Notes: generated by a model from the letters alone, not told the origin. 64,000 nt of DNA from Pseudomonas sp. CC120222-01a (GCF_003097235.1 NZ_QEQQ01000017.1:94595-158594); one strand, 5' to 3'; counted from the stretch's first letter, positions 44,364-54,101 are shown. Translations and numbers: made by a program.

Positions 44364-46529
44364 ATGTCGCTTTCAAGCAGTTCCATGCAGTTGTCATCGA
44401 GCGAGAAGGGCTGGCTGCCCTGGTTCGGTAAAACCGGCAAGATCAGCATGGGCTGGGCCTGTCGCCTGAACCGCGCGCACTATCCCGTGATCGAGCAAAC
44501 CTTCGAGGCCATCGCCCAGACGCGCGTGCAGTTGCTGCACAACTGGGCCCGTGAGCAGTGGGAGCATCTGGCGGAACTGGCGCAGCACATGGCCCCAGGT
44601 TGCAGTGAGGCCGACCGGTCGCTGTTGCTCGACAAGCTGGCCCAGGCTGAAGACTTTTCCGAACTGTGCGTGATCGACGCCGCTGGCAATGTCATCGCCT
44701 CTACCTGGGCAAAGCGCGGCAACTCGCGGATCGACCAACTGCAGGCACTGGCCCAGGGCCTGAAGGCGCCATTCCTGCACGGCCCCTACAGCGACCCGCT
44801 GACGCTGCAGATCGGCCCGTCATCGTCGCGTTTCCACGATGAGGTGACGCTGATGTTCTACCAGCCACTCAAGCACCAAGGCAAAACCGTCGGCTGCCTG
44901 TGTGGGCGGGTGCCCAACGATGTGTTGGGCGACCTGATCCAGCGTGAGGCCGGGCACATCTATGCCGAGTCTGGCGACAATTACCTGTTCATGGCGCAAT
45001 CGCACTTCGACCGCACCATCCAGCCAGGTACTGCTTTGTCCCGTTCGCGCTTCGAGGACGGCACCTTCACCCATGGCGACAACCTCAAGAGCGGCGTGCA
45101 CACGCCCTGGAGCACGGTGCAGATCCAACGCCATACCGAACTGGAACTGCGCTTCACCGACCCCTCGACCCGCGAACTGCACCCCGGTGTGCGGGAAACC
45201 ATCCGTCACGGCGCCAACCTGTTCGTGACCTACCCAGGCTACTCGGACTACCGGCATGTGCCGGTGGTCGGCAAGGGCGTCACGTTCCAGTTGCCCGGCT
45301 CGCCAGACCGCTGGGGGATGATGTGCGAAGCCGACCTGGAAGAAGTCTACCGCCGCCGCTCGCTCAGCTACGGGCTGATGAAACCCTACGTGGCAACCAT
45401 GGCCGGGTTGTTCGGCTGCAATTACCTGGTGCAGCACTACGCCGGTTTGCCACAGGGGCTGAACGATGCCCTTGAAGCGCTGTGCATGGTCGCCGCCACG
45501 CTGCTGTTCAGTGTGCTCGGCCCCAAACGCCTGGCCGCACGCCTGAATGGCATGAGCGGCGTGCTGCGCACCATCGCCGAGGGCGAAGGCAACCTGCGCC
45601 AGCGCCTGGACACCAGTACCATGGCCAACGACGAGAGCGGTGACATGGCGCGCTGGATCAACAGCTTCATCGACCGCCTGGACGCGGTGGTGGGGCAGGT
45701 GATCAAGGCCAGCCGCACGGTGGGTAGCACCAACCAGATGATGCTGGGCCGCAGCCAGGAGGCGAGCGTGACGTCCGCCGATGTGGCCGACGCGGTGCAC
45801 CAGATGATGATCATCATGGAGGAGCAGTTAGGCGAACTGCAGCAGGCTTCGGTCAGCGCCGAACAGATGAAGCAGGCCATGGACGAGGTGGTCAGCCGCG
45901 CCCGCGAGCAGTTCCTGGCGGTGCAGGCGGGGACCCAGTCGATTCGCGATGTGGTGGCGCGCTCGTCATCCAGCGTGCAGTTGCTCGACAGCCGCATGGG
46001 CCAGATCGGCAACATCAGCGGGCTGATCAGCGACATCACCAACCAGACCAACCTGCTGGCGCTCAATGCCGCCATCGAGGCGGCCCGTGCCGGCGAGCAT
46101 GGCCGTGGTTTCGCGGTGGTGGCCGACGAGGTGCGCAGCCTGGCGGCGCGGACCTCGCGTGCCGCCGAAGACATCCGGCAGATGGTCGAAGGCCTGCAAG
46201 GCGAAACACAGCAAGCCGTGAGCTTCATGGAGGCCGGCGTGCAGGATGTCGATAACAGCCTGCGCCTGGCAGAAGAGGCCTCGTCGGAGAACATACAGCT
46301 GCATCAGGCGGTGGAGGCGATGTTCGCGATCATCCAGCAGCTCAACCGGCGCAGCGTGGAATACGGCAAGACCATCGAGCAGGTCAACCAGTCGTCCAGC
46401 GAGATGCGCCAGACGGCGGTGGTGTTGCAGAGCAGTGCCGAGACGGTGAAGGTCAATGCCAGCAAGCTGCAGAAGCTGGTGGGGCAGTTCGAGGTCAGCA
46501 GTGACAGCGGGCGTGCTGCGGCAGCGTGA
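44364..46529 (+). CDS. Methyl-accepting chemotaxis protein with N-terminal Cache-like sensor
   Basis: A 721-residue chemoreceptor. The first about 335 residues form a Cache-like sensor region (FSELCVIDAAGNVIASTW), but no membrane helix precedes it. Two closely spaced hydrophobic segments follow at about 340-358 and 371-386, then a HAMP domain and a signalling domain with the universal hairpin NQTNLLALNAAIEAARAGEHGRGFAVVADEVR near 562. This order puts the sensor on the cytoplasmic side. The ATG at 44364 is chosen for its GGTGA; 44343 is another candidate. The ligand is unknown. Confidence 0.87.
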   Translation: MSLSSSSMQLSSSEKGWLPWFGKTGKISMGWACRLNRAHYPVIEQTFEAIAQTRVQLLHNWAREQWEHLAELAQHMAPGCSEADRSLLLDKLAQAEDFSELCVIDAAGNVIASTWAKRGNSRIDQLQALAQGLKAPFLHGPYSDPLTLQIGPSSSRFHDEVTLMFYQPLKHQGKTVGCLCGRVPNDVLGDLIQREAGHIYAESGDNYLFMAQSHFDRTIQPGTALSRSRFEDGTFTHGDNLKSGVHTPWSTVQIQRHTELELRFTDPSTRELHPGVRETIRHGANLFVTYPGYSDYRHVPVVGKGVTFQLPGSPDRWGMMCEADLEEVYRRRSLSYGLMKPYVATMAGLFGCNYLVQHYAGLPQGLNDALEALCMVAATLLFSVLGPKRLAARLNGMSGVLRTIAEGEGNLRQRLDTSTMANDESGDMARWINSFIDRLDAVVGQVIKASRTVGSTNQMMLGRSQEASVTSADVADAVHQMMIIMEEQLGELQQASVSAEQMKQAMDEVVSRAREQFLAVQAGTQSIRDVVARSSSSVQLLDSRMGQIGNISGLISDITNQTNLLALNAAIEAARAGEHGRGFAVVADEVRSLAARTSRAAEDIRQMVEGLQGETQQAVSFMEAGVQDVDNSLRLAEEASSENIQLHQAVEAMFAIIQQLNRRSVEYGKTIEQVNQSSSEMRQTAVVLQSSAETVKVNASKLQKLVGQFEVSSDSGRAAAA

Positions 46530-46543
46530 GCGAGCACGGTCTG

Positions 46544-46659
46544 TGTGGGAGCGGCCTTGCGTCGCGAAAGGGCTGCGTAGCGGCCCCAGAATCTGAGGCG
46601 CGACGCAGATTGCAGGGGGTCGCTTTGCGACCCTTTCGCGACACAAGGCCGCTCCCACA
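46544..46659. repeat. REP pair, GGAGCGGCCTTGCGTCGCGAAAGGG family
   Basis: Arms 46544-46572 and 46631-46659 are inverted 29-bp copies with one mismatch, lying 15 bp after the chemoreceptor stop and 33 bp before the DUF1289 start. The same family is at 13051-13166. Confidence 0.83.
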
Positions 46660-46692
46660 GGATATGATCTGCGGCCGTGATTGGAGCCCGCC

Positions 46693-46893
46693 ATGGCCAA
46701 AGACATCGAAAACCCCTGCGTCTCGCTCTGCCAGCTCAACAGTGAGCTGTGCGTGAGCTGCGGCCGCACCCGTGAAGAGATCCGCAAGTGGCGCGGCATG
46801 AAACGCCCGGAGAAGATGGCCACCGTGCAACGCGCGGCCACGCGGATGAAGGCCATCAGCAAAAAGAACGCCAAGCGCCAGGGCAACGACTGA
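46693..46893 (+). CDS. DUF1289 small cysteine-rich protein
   Basis: A 66-residue protein with the DUF1289 pattern: NPCVSLCQLNSELCVSCGRTREEIRKW, four cysteines that may bind a metal or Fe-S cluster, then a basic tail. Family members are widespread in proteobacteria and their role is unknown. ATG at 46693 has GGAG upstream. The LysE exporter gene follows 53 bp downstream. Confidence 0.85.
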   Translation: MAKDIENPCVSLCQLNSELCVSCGRTREEIRKWRGMKRPEKMATVQRAATRMKAISKKNAKRQGND

Positions 46894-46946
46894 AGCGCTT
46901 GCGCTTGTGTAAGATGCAGGCTTCGCACCGTTCTTGAGCCTGTCGC

Positions 46947-47582
46947 ATGGATACCCACTCGCTTCTCGCCTTCACCCTGGTCGCGGCAATCGCCATTGCC
47001 AGCCCGGGGCCCGCCACCTTGATGGCCATCAACAACAGCCTCGCCCACGGCCAGCGCAGTGCCGTGTGGTCGTCACTGGGCAACGGCACGGGCCTGTTCT
47101 GCCTGTCGGCGGCCGCCATGCTTGGCCTGGGGGCGTTGCTGGCCAGTTCCGAGATGCTGTTCAACGCAGTCAAGCTGATCGGTGCCGGCTACCTGTTCTA
47201 CCTCGGTGCCCGGCAGTTGCTCAAGAAAAGCCCGATGCTGGTGGATCAGGCGGCGGCCAAGATCAGCAAGCCGACCCCCTTGAAGCTGTACAAGTCAGCG
47301 TTCCTGACGGCTGTCACCAACCCCAAGGCGACCATGTTCTTCACCGCGCTGTTCCCGCAGTTCATCGACCAGGGCGCGGCGCTGCTGCCGCAGTTCCTGA
47401 CCCTGACCGGGATCTTCGTGGCGTTGTCGCTGAGCTCGTTGAGCCTGTATGCCGCGTTGGCGTCGCGGGCCAAGGGTGTGCTGACCCGGCCGGCGCTGTC
47501 GCGTTGGGTGAGCCGGGTCGTCGGCACGACGTTCATCGGTTTTGGTGCGGCCATTCTGACCATGCGCCGGCAGGCCGGTTAA
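46947..47582 (+). CDS. LysE/RhtB-family exporter
   Basis: A 211-residue protein with six hydrophobic segments. AIASPGPATLMAINNSLAHG in TM1 and TAVTNPKATMFFTALFPQFID before TM4 are LysE-family signatures. It likely exports an amino acid across the inner membrane. It is the second paralogue in the window, and is not close in sequence to 11363-11974. Confidence 0.87.
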   Translation: MDTHSLLAFTLVAAIAIASPGPATLMAINNSLAHGQRSAVWSSLGNGTGLFCLSAAAMLGLGALLASSEMLFNAVKLIGAGYLFYLGARQLLKKSPMLVDQAAAKISKPTPLKLYKSAFLTAVTNPKATMFFTALFPQFIDQGAALLPQFLTLTGIFVALSLSSLSLYAALASRAKGVLTRPALSRWVSRVVGTTFIGFGAAILTMRRQAG

Positions 47583-47628
47583 GAGCGTTCTCAGGCCCAC
47601 TGGTTGGAGACTGACAAGGAGCGTTGCA

Positions 47629-47890
47629 ATGAAGTACCCAGGAAGAGCCATCGCGGCATGCGTCGGCGCCTTCCGAGTAGGGCATCGGGCGGCAACTGCT
47701 GCTGGCCGTGGCGATGCAGCTGCAGGCGCCGGGCCGGCAAGGATTGTTCGCCTGGGTGCTGGCGGATAACCCGCACCGGCATTTCTATCAGCGCTGCGGT
47801 GGCGGGGAGGTATCCACACAGTCCATCGAGCTGGCCGGGCAATCATGGCCGATCACGGGGTATCGCTGGTCTTCAGCTGCTGCAGCTGAT
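47629..47890 (+). pseudogene. Decayed GNAT acetyltransferase remnant
   Basis: In one frame the sequence reads EEPSRHASAPSE-stop-GIGRQLLLAVAMQLQ, which matches GNAT motif A (VAPSEQGIGRQLL), with a TAG in place of the expected glutamine codon at about 47682. Later residues WVLADNPHRHFYQRCGG and ITGYRW match motif B and the end of a GNAT protein. The N-terminal half is missing or frameshifted. The 3' end runs directly into the P-loop reading frame. Confidence 0.55.
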
Positions 47891-48391
47891 ACGTGCGTGT
47901 TCAATCCCGATGACTATCTTGAAACGCTTGGCTGGCGCGTGTTCAGCCGGTCGCGCAACGCCGAGGCTTGGCGGCTCGTGCTGCTGGCGCTGGAGCGAGC
48001 ACTGTCGCGCGCGAGGCCGAACGCGCGGTTGCAGTTGGTGGTGGGCGTGCAGGCGTCGGGGAAAAGCTATTGGATCGAGCACAATCGTGCCGCTACCAAC
48101 GACACCAGTTGCCTGTATTTCGATGCAGCACTGCCGCGGCGCGTGCACCGTGCGCCAATCCTGGCGTTGGCTGCGCGCCATGGTGTGCCGGTCACGGCAG
48201 TCTGGGTGCAGGCTCCGGTCGAGCAGGCATTGGCACGCAATGCCTTGCGCCGGGTCGATCATCAAGTGCCGAGGGCGAGTATCGAGGCGGTGGCGGCTGC
48301 GTTCGAGCCACCTTGCAGGTCCGAGGGGTTTGTCGAGGTTATCGAAGTGAACGCCAGCCAACGTGGGCACGAGAAGGCTGCAAGGCTTTAA
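47708..48391 (+). CDS. P-loop kinase-like protein (AAA), N-terminus derived from GNAT remnant
   Basis: An open frame of 227 codons starting at GTG 47708. The C-terminal half is an AAA/adenylate-kinase-like domain with Walker A GVQASGKS (residues about 113-120) followed by DDTSC-like and LRRVDHQVPRASIEAVAAAFEPP, as in zeta-toxin or gluconate-kinase-like small NTPases. The first about 60 residues are GNAT-like. A more natural start may lie near 47893 (GTG before FNPDDYLETLGWRVF). I cannot name the substrate. The GNAT-like front is likely a relic, not a functional domain. Confidence 0.55.
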   Translation: MAMQLQAPGRQGLFAWVLADNPHRHFYQRCGGGEVSTQSIELAGQSWPITGYRWSSAAAADTCVFNPDDYLETLGWRVFSRSRNAEAWRLVLLALERALSRARPNARLQLVVGVQASGKSYWIEHNRAATNDTSCLYFDAALPRRVHRAPILALAARHGVPVTAVWVQAPVEQALARNALRRVDHQVPRASIEAVAAAFEPPCRSEGFVEVIEVNASQRGHEKAARL

Positions 48392-48668
48392 GTGTCGGCA
48401 ATCGGTCGGAGGTTGCCGGTCGTGAATGGCTTCTTACGACCCCATGTGGACGTTCACTCCACCAAAAGAAGCTTTAATACCCAATGTGTGCGATGTCTTG
48501 GAATTCCTACGGTGTTACTGAGCTTCTTTGGCCATCCATTGGGGTAGTGGCACAACCACATGAATTAGGCGCCAACAGATGTAGACTTCTAGACGCCAGC
48601 AAGTAGTGTCAGGATTTCCGACTATGGAATAGCAACCAGTCGGGAATGAATCCGTTGAGGAGATGTCG
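48392..48668. other. Intergenic junction before the acquired region
   Basis: A 277-bp gap with lower GC than its left neighbours. I see no REP element or recognisable gene. A short imperfect direct repeat (CGCCAACAGATGTAG, then CGCCAGCAAGTAG) is at about 48570-48606. This is where the composition changes to that of the 48.7-55.7 kb block. Confidence 0.35.
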
Positions 48669-50351
48669 ATGATCGACCTTGCCCTTGGCGCTTTACGTGC
48701 CAACCCAGAAATTGCGGTATTTCTCGCCATCGCATCGGGAGTCATGCTGGGGCGCCTGCAGATCGGCAGCTTTCATCTGGGTTCGGTTGCTGGGGCGTTG
48801 TTGATGGGCCTATTGATCGGTCAAATCGGCCTGGAAGTACCGCATGAACTCAAAGCCGTGTTTTTTGCTCTGTTCATTTACGCGGTCGGATTCAAAAGTG
48901 GCCCCGAGTTCTTCGGAAGCCTGAACCGGGGCACACTCAAGCTTGTGCTGCTCTCTGTCGTTCTATGCGGTACAGCATTGGCGGTAATCCTCGCCATGAA
49001 TGCGCTCTACGACTTTGATGCAGGTTTCACCGCAGGCCTGGGCGCAGGTGCTCTGACAGATACCGCAATCATGGGGACGGCCAGCAGTGCGATTGCCCAG
49101 TTGCCACTGGATGCCGCAGCCAAAGCAGAACTCAACAGCCATATGGCGGTGGCGTATGCGATTACCTATGTATTCGGTACGGTGGGGTTGATCGTCTTTG
49201 TCGGCAGCGTCGCCCCGCGGCTGCTTGGGGTAGATCTCAGGACCAGCGCACAGGAGCTTGAACGAGAGCTGGGCATTGAGAGGGATGAGGAAGCTTTCAG
49301 CATTCCCTATACCCGCATCGTCGTCCGGGCACACCGTCTCAGTCACGCTCAGCTGTCAGGCAAAACGATCGCAGACCTCGAAGCCCGCTACCCATCCCTC
49401 AGCATTGAGCGGGTGACTCGGGCAGAGCAGACCCTGGAGCGTGATCCAGGATTGACGCTGGTGCAGGGAGACATCATCGGTGTTTACGCCTTGCGTGATT
49501 CAGTCGGCATGCTCGACAAATGGATAGGCCCAGAGGTGGACCACGCCGGTACCCTGTCGTTTCCCACGCGCAGCGTTGACGTTGTGCTGACCAGCCGCCA
49601 GTTGGCCGGTCGTACCCTTCACCACATCAAGCTCAAGCTTGTGGGTGCAGAGCGGATGGGATGCTTCTTGACTGGAGTTACGCGCCAAGCTCTGTCATTG
49701 CCCCTATTGCCCGAGACTGTGCTACGTAGAGGCGACGTTATCAGTTTGACGGGACGCGCTGCTGGCGTTGACGCGTTAGCGGCGCAACTGGGACGTATAC
49801 GCAAGGCGAGCCATCGCACCGACATAGCCATTCACGCCCTTGGCATGGTGCTTGGTTCCTTGCTTGGCTTGCTCTCCACACATATAGGCATGATCCCCGT
49901 CGAGCTCGGCATTGGTGGTGGCATCTTGCTGACAGGGCTGGTGATCGGTTGGTACAACTCGCGACATCCAGAGATGGGGGCTTTACCTCCTGCTGCTCAG
50001 TGGGCGTTTTCCGAATTCGGCCTGACAGCTTTTGGCGCCGTTATCGGGCTTCTCGCCGGCCCGGCAGCGCTTACCGCCATACTGGAACAGGGACTTGCGT
50101 TGGTGGTGGCAGGTGCACTGGTAACCCTTGTTCCGCCTCTGGTCACGCTCTATTTCGGCCGTTACGTACTTGGGCTGCACCCGATGATTCTGTTGGGCGC
50201 TTTAGCAGGAGCACAGACAGAAGCGGCTTCGATGAACAAGATCATCGAACAATCAGGTAGCAATACGCCAGTAGTCGGATTCACTGTTTGTTATGCCATT
50301 TCCAATGTTTTATTAGCCGTGTGCGGCCCTATCATTATATCAGTGGCTTGA
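48669..50351 (+). CDS. AspT-type aspartate:alanine antiporter family transporter
   Basis: A 560-residue inner-membrane carrier made of two AspT/YidE half domains separated by two RCK-C (TrkA-C) ligand domains (about 200-370). AGLGAGALTDTAIMGTASSAI in the first half and LGALAGAQTEAASMNKIIEQSGSNTPVVGFTVCYAISNVLL in the second are the repeated AspT motifs. The family exchanges acidic amino acids or dicarboxylates. The ATG at 48669 is preferred to 48663 because GAGGAG is 6 bases upstream of it. It starts the AT-richer block and precedes the alkylsulfatase gene by 254 bp. Confidence 0.87.
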   Translation: MIDLALGALRANPEIAVFLAIASGVMLGRLQIGSFHLGSVAGALLMGLLIGQIGLEVPHELKAVFFALFIYAVGFKSGPEFFGSLNRGTLKLVLLSVVLCGTALAVILAMNALYDFDAGFTAGLGAGALTDTAIMGTASSAIAQLPLDAAAKAELNSHMAVAYAITYVFGTVGLIVFVGSVAPRLLGVDLRTSAQELERELGIERDEEAFSIPYTRIVVRAHRLSHAQLSGKTIADLEARYPSLSIERVTRAEQTLERDPGLTLVQGDIIGVYALRDSVGMLDKWIGPEVDHAGTLSFPTRSVDVVLTSRQLAGRTLHHIKLKLVGAERMGCFLTGVTRQALSLPLLPETVLRRGDVISLTGRAAGVDALAAQLGRIRKASHRTDIAIHALGMVLGSLLGLLSTHIGMIPVELGIGGGILLTGLVIGWYNSRHPEMGALPPAAQWAFSEFGLTAFGAVIGLLAGPAALTAILEQGLALVVAGALVTLVPPLVTLYFGRYVLGLHPMILLGALAGAQTEAASMNKIIEQSGSNTPVVGFTVCYAISNVLLAVCGPIIISVA

Positions 50352-50605
50352 TATTAAACTGCCATAAGAAAACCGCACTGTTAAAAAGTTCTACTTTTTT
50401 TAGAGCTTTTGCTTGAAAGCTTTGAGAAGCCGCCTAATGTGAAAATTCTGTTGTGCAGGTTTGCGTCTCGTTCTCGAGTGACCGTGCCATACAGCGAGAT
50501 GGCGCCAGCTCGGGCGTTAGGCGTAATTACTTGATTTCGCGGTATTTAATATTCCGCTGGCAGTTACCTCATTGGTACAGCGCTTCTGTTAAAAAGGAGC
50601 TTGTC

Positions 50606-52630
50606 ATGAGAATGATTGCGAAACTGAAGCCAACCCATTCAGTTACTGCAGCGCCTTCATCATTGTGGAAATTGAGCTCATCGTTTCTCTTGGCGAGTGC
50701 TATCGCGTTCACCAGCCAAGGGTGGGCGGAAGAAGCGCCAAAGCCCGCCACCGATGCGACCAAAGCGGCCAATGACGCATTGCTCAAAGAACTGCCCTTC
50801 AACGACAAGACCTCTTTCGAACTGGCACATAAAGGCTTCATCGCCCCGCTGCCTTCCGAGCCGATCAAAGGTACTAGTGGCAATATGATCTGGGACCCGA
50901 GCAAGTACGGGTTCATCAAGGAAGGGCAAGCCGCTCCCGCGACAACCAACCCCAGCCTGTGGCGCCAGTCGCAACTGATCAACATCTCCGGTCTCTTTGA
51001 AGTCACTGATGGCATTTACCAGGTGCGTAACTACGACCTGTCCAATATGACCATCGTTGAGGGTAAAGAAGGTATTACAATCTTCGACCCGCTAATCTCC
51101 GCAGAAACCGCTAAGGCCGCTTTGGACCTGTACTTCAAACATCGTCCGAAGAAACCTGTGATCGCAGTAATCTATACCCACAGCCATATTGACCACTATG
51201 GCGGCGTACGTGGCGTGATCGACGAGAAGGATGTGAAAGCCGGCAAGGTCAAGATCTATGCACCCAAGGGCTTCCTGGAGCATGCCGTAGCAGAGAACGT
51301 CATGGCCGGTACCGCCATGAGCCGCCGCGCCTCCTACATGTATGGCAACCTGCTTCCACCGAATGAAACCGGCCAACTTGGCGCGGGCCTGGGCACTACA
51401 ACCTCTGCCGGTACCGTGACCCTCATCCCGCCAACCGACATCATCGAGAAGACCGGCGAGAAGCGCACCATCGATGGGCTGACCTACGAGTTTCTCTATG
51501 CGCCAGGCAGTGAAGCGCCGGCCGAGATGCTGTATTACATCCATGAGAAGAAAGCGCTCAATACCGCCGAAGACTCTACGCACACCCTGCACAATACCTA
51601 TTCGCTTCGCGGTGCGAAAATCCGCGAGCCGCTGCCTTGGTCCAAGTACCTGAACGAAGCGCTGAAGATGTGGGGCAACGACGTGCAAGTCATGTATGCC
51701 ATGCACCACTGGCCGATCTGGGGCAACAAGGAAGTCAAGGAGCAGTTGTCTTCCCAGCGTGACATGTATCGCTACATCAACGATGAAACCCTGCGCCTGG
51801 CCAACAAGGGTTACACCATGACCGAAATCGCCGAACAGGTGAAATTGCCCAAGTCGATTGCCAATCGATTTTCCAACCGTGGTTACTATGGCTCGCTCAA
51901 TCACAATGTGAAAGCCACCTATGTCTTGTACCTGGGCTGGTTCATTGGTAACCCGGCCACACTTTGGGAACTGCCGCCAGAAGAGCAGGCCAAGCGCTAT
52001 GTGGACATGATGGGGGGGGCCGATGCTGTGCTGAAAAAGGCCAAGGAATATTTTGACAAGGGCGATTACCGTTGGGTTGCGGAAGTGGTCAATAAAGTTG
52101 TGTTCGCCGACCCGAGCAACCAGGCAGCCAAGAACATGCAGGCCGACGCGCTTGAGCAACTGGGCTACCAGGCCGAAAGTGGGCCTTGGCGGAACTTCTA
52201 CCTGACCGGCGCCAAGGAACTTCGCGAAGGTGTCAAGCAGCTGCCAACCCCGGATACTGCCAGCCCGGACACTGTGAGGGCCATGGATCTGGACTTGTTC
52301 TTCGACTACCTGGCCATGCGTTTGAAAGGCCCAGAGGTTGAAGACAAGCACATCACCCTGAACTTCGACTTCACTGACCTGAAACAGCAGTACGCAGTGG
52401 AGATGGTCAACGGCGTGCTCAACCACACCGAGGGCATGCAGGCGAACGACGCCGATGCCAAGGTGACCCTGACCCGGGACACCTTGAACAAGCTGATGCT
52501 CAAGGAAACCACCCTCAAGGACGCTGTGGCATCAGGGGCAGTGAAGGTAGACGGTGCTGAAGCCAAGCTTGAAGAATTGATGAGCTACATGGACAACTTC
52601 GAGTTCTGGTTCCCTATCGTTACGCCTTGA
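50606..52630 (+). CDS. SdsA-type alkyl sulfatase (metallo-beta-lactamase fold), periplasmic
   Basis: A 674-residue exported sulfatase with a signal peptide ending near WAEE (about residue 42). THSHIDHYGG near 190 is the metallo-beta-lactamase metal site, followed by AEDSTHTLHN and MYAMHHWPIWGN, giving the remaining Glu and His metal ligands. A helical dimerisation domain (450-520) and a C-terminal SCP2-like domain (560-670) match SdsA1. It hydrolyses primary alkyl sulfates such as dodecyl sulfate to alcohol and sulfate. Codon use is less GC-biased than most of the window. AAGGAG precedes the ATG. Confidence 0.92.
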   Translation: MRMIAKLKPTHSVTAAPSSLWKLSSSFLLASAIAFTSQGWAEEAPKPATDATKAANDALLKELPFNDKTSFELAHKGFIAPLPSEPIKGTSGNMIWDPSKYGFIKEGQAAPATTNPSLWRQSQLINISGLFEVTDGIYQVRNYDLSNMTIVEGKEGITIFDPLISAETAKAALDLYFKHRPKKPVIAVIYTHSHIDHYGGVRGVIDEKDVKAGKVKIYAPKGFLEHAVAENVMAGTAMSRRASYMYGNLLPPNETGQLGAGLGTTTSAGTVTLIPPTDIIEKTGEKRTIDGLTYEFLYAPGSEAPAEMLYYIHEKKALNTAEDSTHTLHNTYSLRGAKIREPLPWSKYLNEALKMWGNDVQVMYAMHHWPIWGNKEVKEQLSSQRDMYRYINDETLRLANKGYTMTEIAEQVKLPKSIANRFSNRGYYGSLNHNVKATYVLYLGWFIGNPATLWELPPEEQAKRYVDMMGGADAVLKKAKEYFDKGDYRWVAEVVNKVVFADPSNQAAKNMQADALEQLGYQAESGPWRNFYLTGAKELREGVKQLPTPDTASPDTVRAMDLDLFFDYLAMRLKGPEVEDKHITLNFDFTDLKQQYAVEMVNGVLNHTEGMQANDADAKVTLTRDTLNKLMLKETTLKDAVASGAVKVDGAEAKLEELMSYMDNFEFWFPIVTP

Positions 52631-52745
52631 AGAATCGCGAGCGTCAGCGGACGCAGGCAAGGTCAACGACTTGCTCGTGGCCTTGCCACGTTCCTGGGGG
52701 AGCGAGGGTAAAGCTTGCGGCCCTCGGAAAATGGAGTGAGCGACG

Positions 52746-54062
52746 ATGAAAAGCTACCGATCCGCCAGTACGCTCTGTGCGCATGTGCGAGCCATGAGCT
52801 TGCCGATAGTGGCATTGATCACATCCATCCAGACGAACCCAGCCTGGGCGGGTGGGATTCTGATCTATGAAGCTGGCCAGGAAGGTAATGGCTTGGCGAA
52901 TGCCGGCTCTGCAGCGCTGGCCAACGACCCCAGTGTGCTAATGAGCAACCCTGCAGGTATCACACAGCTCAAGGGCACCCAGATCAGTGCCAATGCGCAG
53001 GTGATCTTGGGCGCCCTGCGTTTTTCCCGTGACGGCAACAACCAGTTTGACGGCAACGAGGGCGGCAACGCTTTGGAGTATCTGCCGGGGGCCAGCCTGT
53101 TCGTCAGTCACCAGCTCGACGAACGCTCCGCCATCGGCTTTGGCATGTACGGCAACTTTGGCCTCGCTTTGAATTATGACGATGACTGGGCCGGCCGCTA
53201 TTTCACGCAAGAGGCCGCGATCATTGGTGTCTCGTTACAGCCCACGTGGGCTTACAAGTTCACGGACGATCTGTCGATCGGTATCGGTCCACGCATCATG
53301 GTCGGCTATTACCGTACCGAGATGGCCATCAACAACAACCTGTTGGGGCTGGCTGACCGCCCTGATGGCCAACTGGAATACAAAGATACCGATGTCGGCG
53401 TGGGCGTGAACCTGGGTGTGCTTTATCAAGTAGATCCGAGTACACGGCTCGGGCTTGCTTATACCAGCAAGGTCAAGCTGGAGTTCGAGGATAAGCCCCA
53501 TCTGAGCGACGTCAGCAACCTGCTACTCAACGCAGCGTTACGCCGCCTGGATGTCGACTCACTGGAACTCGACTTGAACGTACCGCAAACAGTCACCGCC
53601 AGCATCGCGCATGAACTGGATGAACAGTGGACACTTTTGGGCAGCCTCGGTTGGCAGGACTGGAGCGATTTCGGCGATGTCGGGGTGGATGTCGATACCA
53701 ATGCTGGCGGTACTAGCCGCACCGTGGACCGCAAATACAAAGACACTTGGCACGCCTCGGTAGGTGCATTGTATCAAGCTACCCCTCAATGGCGCTGGAG
53801 TGTAGGCCTGGGGTACGACAGCTCAGCCGTGGATGATGAAGACCGCACCGTCGACAACCCGATGGCCGAGACCTGGCGCCTGGCCGCTGGCGTCAACTAC
53901 GCGGTGGATGAAGGGCTGGACCTGCACCTGGCCTACACCTTGGTGTGGCTGGGTGACATGGACGTTGATCAAACCAAGAGCCGCTCCGGCATAACACTGT
54001 CGGGCAGCTACGACAACAGCGCATTGCACATTATCGGCGGGGGCGCGACCTGGCGCTTCTGA
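52746..54062 (+). CDS. FadL/OmpP1-family outer-membrane channel
   Basis: A 438-residue beta-barrel with a signal peptide (to AWA near residue 35). GGILIYEAGQEGNGLANAGSAALANDPSVLMSNPAGITQL is the FadL N-terminal hatch, with the NPA motif, and the C-terminus GGGATWRF ends in a terminal aromatic strand. FadL channels admit long-chain hydrophobic molecules. It is 115 bp downstream of the alkylsulfatase, so it could admit alkyl sulfates or release alcohol; this is inferred from position. Confidence 0.88.
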   Translation: MKSYRSASTLCAHVRAMSLPIVALITSIQTNPAWAGGILIYEAGQEGNGLANAGSAALANDPSVLMSNPAGITQLKGTQISANAQVILGALRFSRDGNNQFDGNEGGNALEYLPGASLFVSHQLDERSAIGFGMYGNFGLALNYDDDWAGRYFTQEAAIIGVSLQPTWAYKFTDDLSIGIGPRIMVGYYRTEMAINNNLLGLADRPDGQLEYKDTDVGVGVNLGVLYQVDPSTRLGLAYTSKVKLEFEDKPHLSDVSNLLLNAALRRLDVDSLELDLNVPQTVTASIAHELDEQWTLLGSLGWQDWSDFGDVGVDVDTNAGGTSRTVDRKYKDTWHASVGALYQATPQWRWSVGLGYDSSAVDDEDRTVDNPMAETWRLAAGVNYAVDEGLDLHLAYTLVWLGDMDVDQTKSRSGITLSGSYDNSALHIIGGGATWRF

Positions 54063-54101
54063 GTGGTGCGGATCATCGTTACGTAAGGAAGGAGACCCTG
54101 C

